The translations under genes and the position numbers were made by a program. A stretch of 64,000 nucleotides of DNA, from contig LR990730.1 in NCBI GenBank assembly GCA_905142475.1, positions 1,922,001-1,986,000 of the forward strand, given 5' to 3'. Shown here in pieces: positions 19,562 through 27,188 of this stretch. The notes under the pieces are model-generated. The model saw only the letters and a program-made list of their open reading frames with translations. It was not told where the DNA came from and searched no databases. The stretch's first letter is position 1; each line of letters opens with the position of its first letter. This DNA comes from Xanthomonas hydrangeae (lineage in GTDB: Bacteria > Pseudomonadota > Gammaproteobacteria > Xanthomonadales > Xanthomonadaceae).

Positions 19562-20485
19562 ATGAGCGGAATCGGGATCGATGTGTGCAAACACTCTCTT
19601 GACGTTGCGGTTTTTCGAGGCCAGACCCGTCAGTTCACCAACACCGCAGGCGGTCATCGGAAGCTTGTCGATTGGCTGAATACGCTGTCGGTGCGGCAGG
19701 TGGTGCTGGAGGCGACCGGGGGCTACGAGCTGGCAGCGCTGGATGCCTTGCATCACGCCGCATTGCCGGTGGCGCGCGTTAATGCGCAACGGGCACGCAA
19801 CTTGGCCAACGGTTTGGGACTGGCCAAGACCGACCGGCTGGACGCCGCCATGTTGGCCTGCATGGCCGAGAAGATGGAGCTCCATCAGTATGTTCCACTG
19901 GAACCATGGCAGCGCGATCTGGGCGAGCATGTGCGTGCCCGTCGGCAACTGGTGGATCTGTTGAAAACAGCAAGGCAGCAGCTGCTGCAGGTTGCGGAAA
20001 AAGCGCTACGCAAGCTGCTGCAGGGCAACGTGAACCAGCTTGTGCGCAGTGTGGCGCGGTTAGACAAACTGATCGCCGGGCAGCTGAAGACGCTGCTCAC
20101 CGTGCAACCGCACCTGGCTGTGTTGAAGACGCTCAAAGGGGTCGGTCCGGTGCTGCTGGCCGTGCTGGCGTGCCGGTTACCAGAGCTTGGGACGCTCAGC
20201 GGAAAGCAGATCTCCCGATTGGTTGGCGTTGCCCCGCTCTCGCGCGACAGCGGCGCGATGCGAGGTAAACGCGGGATTGGCGGAGGCCGAGCCGACATCC
20301 GACAGACGCTGTATATGGCGGCCATGTCCTCAGCTCGGCACGAGCCACGTCTGCGCGATTTTTACAGAGCGCTGCGGGCACGCGGCAAGGAGGGCAAGGT
20401 CGCCCTTGTGGCGGTGATGCGCAAGATGCTGGTCATCCTCAATGCGCGCGTGCGCGATGAAAGAGCCGCCATGCAGCCCGCCTGA
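19562..20485 (+). CDS. IS110-family transposase (DEDD recombinase)
   Basis: A 307-residue recombinase. The N-terminal RuvC-like domain has the DEDD set: D7 (GIGIDVCKHSLDV), E50 (VVLEATGGYE), D91 and D94 (KTDRLDAAML). A coiled-coil linker spans roughly residues 115-180. The C-terminal Transposase_20 domain starts at LKTLKGVGPVLLAV and carries the conserved serine in PLSRDSGAMRGKRGIG, probably S230, the nucleophile in IS621. The protein is intact, so the copy may be active. The ATG at 19562 follows GGAGATTTCCC. Family knowledge: it excises a circle and reinserts it guided by the bridge RNA. Confidence 0.95.
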   Translation: MSGIGIDVCKHSLDVAVFRGQTRQFTNTAGGHRKLVDWLNTLSVRQVVLEATGGYELAALDALHHAALPVARVNAQRARNLANGLGLAKTDRLDAAMLACMAEKMELHQYVPLEPWQRDLGEHVRARRQLVDLLKTARQQLLQVAEKALRKLLQGNVNQLVRSVARLDKLIAGQLKTLLTVQPHLAVLKTLKGVGPVLLAVLACRLPELGTLSGKQISRLVGVAPLSRDSGAMRGKRGIGGGRADIRQTLYMAAMSSARHEPRLRDFYRALRARGKEGKVALVAVMRKMLVILNARVRDERAAMQPA

Positions 20486-20520
20486 GCGCATTTGACGGCC
20501 ACGAGCAAACGCAAAAAAGC

Positions 20521-20541
20521 GTGCCGGCCAGCGGCCGGCAC
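20521..20541 (+). other. Hairpin in the IS110 right end
   Basis: GTGCCGGCC, AGC loop, GGCCGGCAC: a perfect 9-bp stem 36 bases after the transposase stop, preceded by an A-rich run (CGCAAAAAAGC). It may stop read-through from the transposase or insulate the element. No U tract follows. The rest of 20486-20826 is the IS end, the end of repeat copy 3 and about 135 bases with nothing recognisable. Confidence 0.5.
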
Positions 20542-20826
20542 CTACCGATGAACGCGCCTGAAGGAAACCGCTCAAAGGTCGCGGGTTGAGGCCCTGATCA
20601 ACACAGTTGCTACACGGACGTACTTGCGGCGTGTCCCGCGACGGTGGGCGGGAAAGGGCCCTGAAGCAAACCCGCAAATCATCCGCTCTACAACCAACCA
20701 ATCCACACCGTTCGCTCACCTCCCAAGGCGAGCGCAAGGCTGCGATTGTTGAAAGCATCCGGCTCTAACAGCACGCATCGATCCACACCCTGCCAGCATC
20801 TGCCGAAGCGACCACCGCGCCAACGC

Positions 20827-21741
20827 TCAAGTAGCCACTTCCCATGGCGGCACCTCGCCCAGGCGCTCCAGCAGAAACTCCACGAACGCGCGCACGCGCG
20901 GCGATTGCAGCTGGCGTGCCGGCATCACCGCGCTGATCTGCGAGGTGGGCGGCGGGTAATCCGGCATCACTGCGACCAGGCTGCCGGCGCGCAGCTCATC
21001 GGCGATATGCCAGTACGAATGCAGCGCAATGCCCTGGCCGGCGAGCACCGCATCGCGGATCAGCTCGCCGAAGTTGCTCTCGAAGCGGCTCTGCATGCGC
21101 ACCCGCACCAGACCGCCTTCGGGCGTCTGCAGTGTCCAGACGTCCTGGCGGCCGTCGCGGCCCATCAGCAGCACGCCGGCATGCCCGGCGAGATCGTCCG
21201 GCGTGCGCGGGGTACCGTGGCGGCGTAGATAGTCGGGCGAGGCGGCGAGGGTGCGGCGGTTGTCGGCGATGCGCCGCGCCACCAGCCCGGAGTCGTCCAG
21301 CGTACCGATGCGGATCGCCAGATCGAAACCCTGCTTGACCAGATCCACCAAGTCGTCGCTCAGGTGCGCACTGATGCGCACCCGTGGATGGCGGGCCTGG
21401 AACTCCGGCAGCAACGGCGAGACGTATTGCCGACCGAACGAGGCCGACAGCGTCACCCGCAAGGTGCCGCCGACATCGTGCGCACTCTCGCGCAGATCGT
21501 CGGCCAGCGCATCCAGATCTTCCACCAGCACACGGCCGCGTTCGGCCAGTTGCTGGCCTTCTGGAGTGGGGTGCAGGCGGCGCGTGGTCCGGTGCAGCAG
21601 GCGCACGCCCAGATCGCGTTCGAGCCGCTTGAGGCGCTGGCTGGCCACGGCCACGGACAGATCCAGGCTACGTGCGCCGGCGGTGATCGAGCCTGCGTCG
21701 AGCACGCGCAGGAACAGGGCGATGTCACCGAGACGGTCCAT
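20827..21741 (-). CDS. LysR family transcriptional regulator
   Basis: A 304-residue LysR-type protein. The winged helix region contains SITAGARSLDLSVAVASQRL in residues 15-40, and a normal effector-binding domain follows. The start at 21741 (MDRLGDIALFLRV) is the family start; the frame runs 73 codons further upstream into the MFS promoter region and is rejected there. It is divergent from the broken MFS gene at 21842 with 100 bases between them, so its original target was probably that transporter and perhaps the aldo/keto reductase behind it. Confidence 0.9.
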   Translation of the reverse strand: MDRLGDIALFLRVLDAGSITAGARSLDLSVAVASQRLKRLERDLGVRLLHRTTRRLHPTPEGQQLAERGRVLVEDLDALADDLRESAHDVGGTLRVTLSASFGRQYVSPLLPEFQARHPRVRISAHLSDDLVDLVKQGFDLAIRIGTLDDSGLVARRIADNRRTLAASPDYLRRHGTPRTPDDLAGHAGVLLMGRDGRQDVWTLQTPEGGLVRVRMQSRFESNFGELIRDAVLAGQGIALHSYWHIADELRAGSLVAVMPDYPPPTSQISAVMPARQLQSPRVRAFVEFLLERLGEVPPWEVAT

Positions 21742-21841
21742 ACGATTCTCAATGCTGCGTTGATAGTGAATCAGGATACTAGGGGTTTTTACGAAAGACG
21801 CAGCGGCGCAGGCTGTGCGCAGTCCTCCTTGGCCCACTCCC

Positions 21842-22871
21842 ATGTCCGCTTCCGTGCGTTCTTCCCGTTTTCCTCCGGCGTTGCTCGCGCTGACCATCGG
21901 TGCGTTCGGTATCGGCACCACCGAGTTCGTGATCATGGGCTTGCTGCAGCAGGTGGCCACCGATCTGAATGTGTCGCTGACCGCCGCCGGCCTGTTGATC
22001 AGCGGCTACGCGCTGGGCGTGTTCGTCGGCGCGCCGGTGCTGACCCTGGCCAGTGCGCGGCTGCCGCGTAAAGCGGTGCTGGTCGGGCTGATGGCGATCT
22101 TCACCCTGGGCAACGTGGCCTGCGCGCTGGCGCCCGGTTACGCCAGTCTGATGGCCGCGCGCGTGCTGACCTCGCTCGCCCACGGCACCTTCTTCGGCGT
22201 GGGCGCGGTGGTGGCGACCTCGCTGGTGCCGGCCGACCGCCGCGCCGGTGCCGTGGCGGCAGGAAGTGGCGGTGCTGGCACGCGGTCAGGTGCTGCTGGC
22301 ATTGGCGATGACGGTGATCGGCTATGCCGGTGTGTTTGCGGTGTTCACCTATATCCAGCCACTGCTGGTGGATGTCACCGGCTTCGCGCAGGCGGCGGTG
22401 TCGCCGGTGTTGTTGGTGTTCGGCATGGGCATGATCGTCGGCAATCTGCTGGGCGGTCGCCTGGCCGATCGGCGCCCCACCGCGACCCTGCTGGGCAGCT
22501 TGGCCGCCTTGGTGGTGGTACTCGGTGCGATGGGCTTTTTCCTGCATAGCAAGATCGCCATGGTGATGTTCGTCGGCCTGTTGGGCGTGGCCGCGTTCGC
22601 CACCGTGGCGCCGCTGCAGTTGCGCGTGCTGGAGCATGCACGCGGCGCCGGCCAGAACCTGGCCTCCAGCCTCAATATCGCCGCGTTCAATCTGGGCAAT
22701 GCACTGGGTGCGTGGCTGGGCGGGCTGGTCATCGCCACGCGCGCCGGATTGGTGGCGACGCCGTGGGTTGCCGCATTGCTCACCGCCGTGGGCCTGGGCA
22801 TCGCGTTGTGGAGCGTGCATCTGCAGCGTCGTGGGGCGAACGCGCCCGCCGCATGCGTACAGGCGGGTTGA
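21842..22871 (+). pseudogene. MFS transporter (DHA1, AraJ/YdhP-like) with internal deletion and frameshift
   Basis: The 5' part (from ATG 21842) encodes the first four transmembrane segments and the motif GALGVFVGAP-like region, up to VPADRRAGAVA near 22255. The 3' part continues in another frame from RQEVAVLARGQVLLALAMTV to the stop at 22871 and encodes the last six segments. The two parts sum to about 340 codons, against about 395 in the family. The missing part, by family knowledge, is TM5-TM6 and the start of the central loop. Neither fragment should make a working transporter. Neighbours are the divergent LysR gene and a downstream reductase. Confidence 0.8.
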
Positions 22872-22929
22872 TTCGATCCTTCGATCGACCGGCACTGCGC
22901 GCGTTTCTTTCGATTTCCAGGAGCATGTA

Positions 22930-23961
22930 ATGGACACACGTTTTCTCGGCCGTTCCGGTTTCAAGGTGCCGGTGCTTGGCCTGGGTGCCGGCACGTTTGG
23001 CGGCAAGGGGCCACTGTTTTCCGCATGGGGCGACACCGATGTGGCGCAGGCACGGCGCATGATCGATCTATGTCTGGAGGCAGGCCTGAACCTGTTCGAC
23101 ACCGCCGATGTGTATTCCGATGGCGCTTCCGAGGACATCCTCGGTCAGGCACTGCAGGGCCGCCGCGATCAGGTGATCATCTCCACCAAGACCGGCTTGC
23201 GGTTAGGCGATGGGCCCAACGATGCAGGCGCTTCGCGCTTCCGGTTGTTGCGTGCCGTGGATGCTTCATTGCGACGCTTGCGCACCGACTATATCGACCT
23301 GCTGCAGCTGCATGCCTTCGATGCGATGACGCCGGTGGAAGAGACCCTGTCCACGCTCGATGCGCTGGTGCGCGCCGGCAAGGTGCGCTACCTGGGCGCA
23401 TCCAACTATGCCGGCTGGCAGCTGATGAAGTCGTTGGCGGTGGCCGATGCGCAAGGCTGGAACCGCTTCGTCGCCAATCAGACCTATTACTCGCTGGCCG
23501 GGCGCGATTACGAATGGGAGCTGATGCCGCTGGGTATCGATCAAGGCGTGGGCGCGGTGGTGTGGAGCCCGCTGGGCTGGGGCCGGCTGACCGGCAAGGT
23601 GCGCCGCGGCCAACCGCTACCGGAACACAGCCGCTTGCATGCCACTGCCGCCGCTGGCCCGGCGATCAGCGACGAACGCCTGTTCGACATCGTCGATGTG
23701 CTCGACGCCATTGCCGAAGAAACCGGCCGCAGCGTGCCGCAACTTGCCATCAACTGGCTGCTGCAACGGCCGACCGTGAGCACGGTGCTGATCGGTGCGC
23801 GCGACGAGGCGCAGCTGCGCCAGAACCTGGGCGCGGTCGGTTGGTCGCTGACACCGGAGCAGCGTGCGCGCCTGGATGCGGTGAGTGCGGTGGAGCCGCC
23901 GTATCCGTACTACCCCTATTGGCGCGGGCACTTTGCCGAACGCAGCCCGCTGCAGGTGTAA
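22930..23961 (+). CDS. Aldo/keto reductase
   Basis: A 343-residue AKR-barrel oxidoreductase. The tetrad residues are visible: Asp/Tyr in LFDTADVYSDGASE, Lys in VIISTKTGLRLG, His in IDLLQLHAFD. The cofactor pocket region is VLIGARDEAQLRQNLG. It begins MDTRFLGRSGFKVPVLGLGAGTFGG-like, as in many bacterial AKRs. ATG 22930 follows CAGGAGCATGTA. It sits 58 bases behind the broken MFS gene and may have been its operon partner. The natural substrate is unknown. Confidence 0.92.
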   Translation: MDTRFLGRSGFKVPVLGLGAGTFGGKGPLFSAWGDTDVAQARRMIDLCLEAGLNLFDTADVYSDGASEDILGQALQGRRDQVIISTKTGLRLGDGPNDAGASRFRLLRAVDASLRRLRTDYIDLLQLHAFDAMTPVEETLSTLDALVRAGKVRYLGASNYAGWQLMKSLAVADAQGWNRFVANQTYYSLAGRDYEWELMPLGIDQGVGAVVWSPLGWGRLTGKVRRGQPLPEHSRLHATAAAGPAISDERLFDIVDVLDAIAEETGRSVPQLAINWLLQRPTVSTVLIGARDEAQLRQNLGAVGWSLTPEQRARLDAVSAVEPPYPYYPYWRGHFAERSPLQV

Positions 23962-23980
23962 CCCGGGCTGCGTCATGGCA

Positions 23981-24010
23981 CCACGCTGCAACCCGATCGC
24001 TGCAGCGTGG
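23981..24010. terminator. Hairpin between convergent genes
   Basis: CCACGCTGCA and TGCAGCGTGG form a perfect 10-bp stem around a 10-base loop, between the ends of the aldo/keto reductase (+) and the small secreted protein gene (-). No U tract follows on either strand, so it is only a possible terminator. Confidence 0.4.
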
Positions 24011-24058
24011 CCTGCGTCACCACAGCCGCTTCATAACGGCCGCGTCATAAGTGACGCA

Positions 24059-24652
24059 TCACAACGGCCGTGCCGCCCGCGGAATCACCTCGGGCATGAT
24101 CGATCCCACGCCCTTGCTGCCCTGCAGCTGCCTGCAGTTGTCCAGCGCGGTAGCCACCGAGTCGTAGCCGATCATCGCGCTGCCATCGATGGCCGAGGCA
24201 TATACCAGTGTGCCGCCGGTACGTGCGGCCAATGCACCGGCGATAGCGGGCGTGGTATTGAACAGTTTGATTGAGGAGCCCAGCAAGATCAGTTGGCCGC
24301 TGCGGGTTTCGAGCGCTGCGGCCACACGCGGCTGTTGCCCGGCCGGAACCGCGGCGGCCTTGCGTGCGGCAGTGCCGGCATCGAGATAGATCGCGTAGCG
24401 GTCGAAGAGTCCAACCGGGGCGTCTGTGGTGGTTTGCGACGCCGGCACCGCGCGTGCGGCGGTCGTTGCCGGCGCGCCGTCGGCCAGCCTGACCACTGCG
24501 CCGGGAATCAGCCGGAAGCTTGTACGTCCTGCAGTGATGGTCGGCCCGGTCGCCGCAGCGTGCAGGCGTTTGCTGTCGACCAGCTGCGCCGATGCGGGAG
24601 CGCAGACGCCGGCTGCAACGACAGCGAGCAGAGTGAGCAAGGATGTCTTCAT
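24059..24652 (-). CDS. Secreted partner protein of the subtilase cassette (paralogue 1)
   Basis: A 197-residue protein with a clear signal peptide (MKTSLLTLLAVVAAGVCAPASAQ). I do not recognise a named domain. It is paralogous to the product of 26573-27187: both share an N-terminal LxAAATGxxxxAGxxxFRxxPGxVV pattern and a C-terminal YAS(A/E)xDGSAxIxYxS motif. The start lies one base beyond the stop of the subtilase gene, so the two are translationally linked. A role as folding helper, inhibitor or stabiliser of the protease is inference from the conserved pairing. Confidence 0.7.
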   Translation of the reverse strand: MKTSLLTLLAVVAAGVCAPASAQLVDSKRLHAAATGPTITAGRTSFRLIPGAVVRLADGAPATTAARAVPASQTTTDAPVGLFDRYAIYLDAGTAARKAAAVPAGQQPRVAAALETRSGQLILLGSSIKLFNTTPAIAGALAARTGGTLVYASAIDGSAMIGYDSVATALDNCRQLQGSKGVGSIMPEVIPRAARPL

Positions 24653-24653
24653 G

Positions 24654-26474
24654 TCAGTGGCCCACCACGCGCATTTCGAATTCCTCCAGTTGTTCCTTGC
24701 CCTTGTCGGCGAGCATGTCGTCGACCTCCAGGGTCCAGCGCCCGGCCGAGGGTTCGTCCAGGAAGGCGTTGCTCGATGTCAGCCAGACCACGGTGCCGTC
24801 GAGGGTCTGATCGAGTGTGGAAAACGGCGTCATCACCGTGCTGCGCGTGCCGCTGGGCGACACCAGCACCACGCGCAGGTGACTGGGGTCCTTGTGGGTG
24901 GCCGAGAAATACAGTTGCACGCCTTCCACCTTGAAGGATTGGGTGATGTCCAGTGACAACCTGGCCGGTGCCGCGACACCCCCGATGGTGCTGCTGTTGC
25001 CTTCATACACTTTCCAGCTGGTGTCCTGCTGGGTGGGCAGCGAGGTGAAATGCATTGCACGTTCCACAGCCGCAGCGGCGTCGACCAGCCCGAAGCCATA
25101 CCAGTTGCTGAAACGATGGCCCGCCGCATTGGTGACCCAACCCGGGTCGATCACGGTGCCGTTGTAGACGGCCTTGGGTTGAGCCGGGTCGACCTGGGTC
25201 GCGGTCGTGGCCAGGATGTATTTGACATCGCGCAGGGTCAGTTGCGGATTGGCGCCCAACATCAACGCCGCCACGCCCGCCACGGTGGGCGATGCCGCCG
25301 AGGTGCCGTTCATGCGCGCGGTGTAATTACACGACGCATCGATCTTGGAGCGGCTGCTGTCGAGCGCGTTCTGCATCTGGCGGGTGCGATCACGGTTGTT
25401 GCCCGCTGCACAGCCGCTGAGGTCGGTGGTGACGATTGCGGCTTTATAGAAGCGCCGCAGTGGCAGAAGGCTGGTGAGCCCATAAGAGGGCCGGGCTGTT
25501 TCCGGGTGCGGATCGAAGGCGCGCTGAAACCCATACTCGCCACCCAGCCCGGAGACCCACAGCGCAGAGCCTGAAGATGAGTACGACGCCCGCACGCCAT
25601 CGGCGTTGACGGCACCGGCCACGATCGTGGTCATCAGGTTGTTGAACTGGTCGGTGTTGGCCAGTGCGCAGCCGACACCGAGCTTGCGGGTCCGGTCTGC
25701 GCAGCGATCCACCGGATTGCCTTGTGCATCGTTCTCGATAAGGGCAAAGAACTCGTTGCCGGCAGCTTTGACATACACCCCGCCTTTTCCGCCACGCTGC
25801 GCCTGCATCAGTCTTTCGAGCGACTGTTGTTCGTCGACCTCGGTGTAGGGATACACGCGCGACGCACCGCCCCAACTGTTGTTGAACACCTCCATGGCGC
25901 GCCCTTCCGGCCCGTCGCCCCAGGCGTAGCGAATGTCGACGTACTGCTTGCTGCCATCCGGCTCTGCAATTGCATTGAAGCCAGCCAGCCTGGCCTCCGG
26001 TGCAACGCCACGTCCGCCGATCCCGTTCCATCCGCGCTCGGCGATGATGCCCGCAACGGCGGTGCCATGGTCGCTATCGATCTCGCTCGCTGGTGGCGTC
26101 GGGTCGTTGGAGCCGGTCAGGAAATTGCGCGAGCCGTTGGCGACGATATTGTCGAACAGGTCCGGGTGCGCGATCTCCAGGCCGTCATCGATCACCGCGA
26201 CCTTGACGCCTGCGCCGCGAATTCCCAGCGAATGCAGGATGTCGACATCCAGGTCCACACCCGCGACCGGTCTGCCATCGCCGAACACCGGCTGGCCTTG
26301 ATTGCGCAGATGCCATTGATAACGGAACAGCGGGTCGTCGCCTTGTTTCGCCTTGGGAGAGGGCGGTGTAGTGGTAGCCGGTTGCGCCACGGCGCTGGCG
26401 GTACATGCGCAGAGGCACAGCGCCAATGCCACAGCCGAGCACAGCGCGGATCGCCTGGAAGCGGGAGTCGTCAT
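24654..26474 (-). CDS. Secreted S8 serine protease with P domain
   Basis: A 606-residue subtilase of the kexin-like group. After the signal peptide come the catalytic residues: D96 (KVAVIDDGLEIAHPDL), H136 (DSDHGTAVAGI) and S392 (NGTSAASPTVAGV), with the oxyanion Asn in KAAGNEF near 240. Residues about 470-606 are a P_proprotein (P) domain including LRVVLVSPSGTRS. Conserved cysteines (CAD, VGCAL, SGCAAG, ASCNY) suggest disulfides, which fits an extracellular enzyme. No classical I9 propeptide is seen. It pairs with the secreted protein gene downstream; the cassette recurs at 26573-28969. Confidence 0.92.
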   Translation of the reverse strand: MTTPASRRSALCSAVALALCLCACTASAVAQPATTTPPSPKAKQGDDPLFRYQWHLRNQGQPVFGDGRPVAGVDLDVDILHSLGIRGAGVKVAVIDDGLEIAHPDLFDNIVANGSRNFLTGSNDPTPPASEIDSDHGTAVAGIIAERGWNGIGGRGVAPEARLAGFNAIAEPDGSKQYVDIRYAWGDGPEGRAMEVFNNSWGGASRVYPYTEVDEQQSLERLMQAQRGGKGGVYVKAAGNEFFALIENDAQGNPVDRCADRTRKLGVGCALANTDQFNNLMTTIVAGAVNADGVRASYSSSGSALWVSGLGGEYGFQRAFDPHPETARPSYGLTSLLPLRRFYKAAIVTTDLSGCAAGNNRDRTRQMQNALDSSRSKIDASCNYTARMNGTSAASPTVAGVAALMLGANPQLTLRDVKYILATTATQVDPAQPKAVYNGTVIDPGWVTNAAGHRFSNWYGFGLVDAAAAVERAMHFTSLPTQQDTSWKVYEGNSSTIGGVAAPARLSLDITQSFKVEGVQLYFSATHKDPSHLRVVLVSPSGTRSTVMTPFSTLDQTLDGTVVWLTSSNAFLDEPSAGRWTLEVDDMLADKGKEQLEEFEMRVVGH

Positions 26475-26541
26475 GAGGTCTCATCGGAAGGAGAAAGGAG
26501 GATGCGGCGCCGACACCGCGGACAGCGCCGTCATGCAACCA

Positions 26542-26565
26542 GGCCGCAGGCGTGTGCCTGCGGCC
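26542..26565 (-). terminator. Hairpin after secreted partner gene (paralogue 2)
   Basis: GGCCGCAGGC and GCCTGCGGCC form a perfect 10-bp stem with a four-base loop, 8 bases beyond the stop of the minus-strand gene at 26573. It lacks a U tract, so intrinsic termination would be weak; it may also protect the 3' end. Confidence 0.45.
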
Positions 26566-26572
26566 GTTGCAC

Positions 26573-27187
26573 TCACATCGGTTGCATGACCGCCTGCATC
26601 ACCACCAGCGATACCTGCGCGATGCCGCTGCTGCCTTGCAGACGGGCCACCGCCCGCTGTGCCTGTTCGATCGAGGGATAGGTGATCACCGCGCTGCCAT
26701 CCACCTCGGAGGCATAGGCGATGATTCCGCCGGAGCTGCCTGCCAGCGAGGTCGCGGTGGCTGGCGTGGTGCCGGTCAATTTCAGTTGCGGCCTGACCAG
26801 CACCACGCGTCCGGTGCGCTCGTTCACTGCCGCTGCCAATGTGCGTTCGGTGCCGGAGACGCCAGCGCTGCGCGCAGCGCCCGCGGTGTTGTCCAGCACC
26901 ACGGCATACGGGCCGATGCGTGCGGCAACCTTGCCTGTGGCGACTGAAGAAGTAGCACCTGCGCGCGCCTTGCCGGAAAAAGGCGCTGAGCGTTCCGCAT
27001 CGTCAGCCGGCAGGGTCTCGGCGACCACCGAGCCTGGCAGCATGCGGAACATGTCGGCTCCGGATTTGAAACGCTCGCCGGTGGCCGCGGCGCTGAGCGT
27101 ATTGGCATCCATGTACTGTGCGGCTTGCGCCAGGCCGGACATTGCAACGCAACCGAGCAACAACGAAACACTAAGTCTGTTCTTCAT
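26573..27187 (-). CDS. Secreted partner protein of the subtilase cassette (paralogue 2)
   Basis: A 204-residue protein with signal peptide MKNRLSVSLLLGCVAMSGLAQA. It is paralogous to the protein encoded at 24059-24652 (shared AAATGERFKSGADMFRMLPG-like region and IIAYASEVDGSAVITYPS). It begins one base beyond the stop expected for the adjacent broken subtilase (27189-27191), the same spacing as in the intact cassette. It remains open although its protease partner is a pseudogene. No catalytic motif is seen; the function is unknown. Confidence 0.7.
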   Translation of the reverse strand: MKNRLSVSLLLGCVAMSGLAQAAQYMDANTLSAAATGERFKSGADMFRMLPGSVVAETLPADDAERSAPFSGKARAGATSSVATGKVAARIGPYAVVLDNTAGAARSAGVSGTERTLAAAVNERTGRVVLVRPQLKLTGTTPATATSLAGSSGGIIAYASEVDGSAVITYPSIEQAQRAVARLQGSSGIAQVSLVVMQAVMQPM

Positions 27188-27188
27188 G

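Larger units (their letters stand above)
19356..20611 (+). mobile_element. IS110-family insertion sequence
   Basis: The limits were deduced by comparing the filled site with uninterrupted unit B at 6458-6557. The empty site reads AAGAGC-CT-ACATGG. The left junction reads AAGAGC-CT-TATCTG and the right junction GTTG-CT-ACACGG, so a CT core is present on both sides. The element is 1256 bp and has no long terminal inverted repeats, as expected for the family. It has a 206-base 5' non-coding end (19356-19561) holding a structured RNA, one transposase gene, and a 126-base 3' end with a strong hairpin at 20521-20541. Confidence 0.9.
18904..20690 (+). repeat. Palindromic repeat element (copy 3), interrupted by an IS110-family element
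   Basis: The ends are GAGCGG (18904-18909) and CCGCTC (20683-20688). Unit A is 19058-19160. Unit B is split: left arm 19301-19324, hairpin 19325-19350 and the first five spacer bases up to 19355; then, after the insertion, the rest of the spacer from 20610 and the right arm 20633-20656. Without the 1256-bp insertion the element would be about 530 bp. The bases 18910-19057 and 19161-19300 encode nothing recognisable. Confidence 0.8.

Noticed and set aside
19361-20586. Junction promoter across the joined ends of the IS110 circle (TTGAGG in the right end with a -10 from the left end)
   Set aside because: The best -10 match is poor (about 3 of 6 positions), so I mention it only as a possibility and do not list it as a feature.
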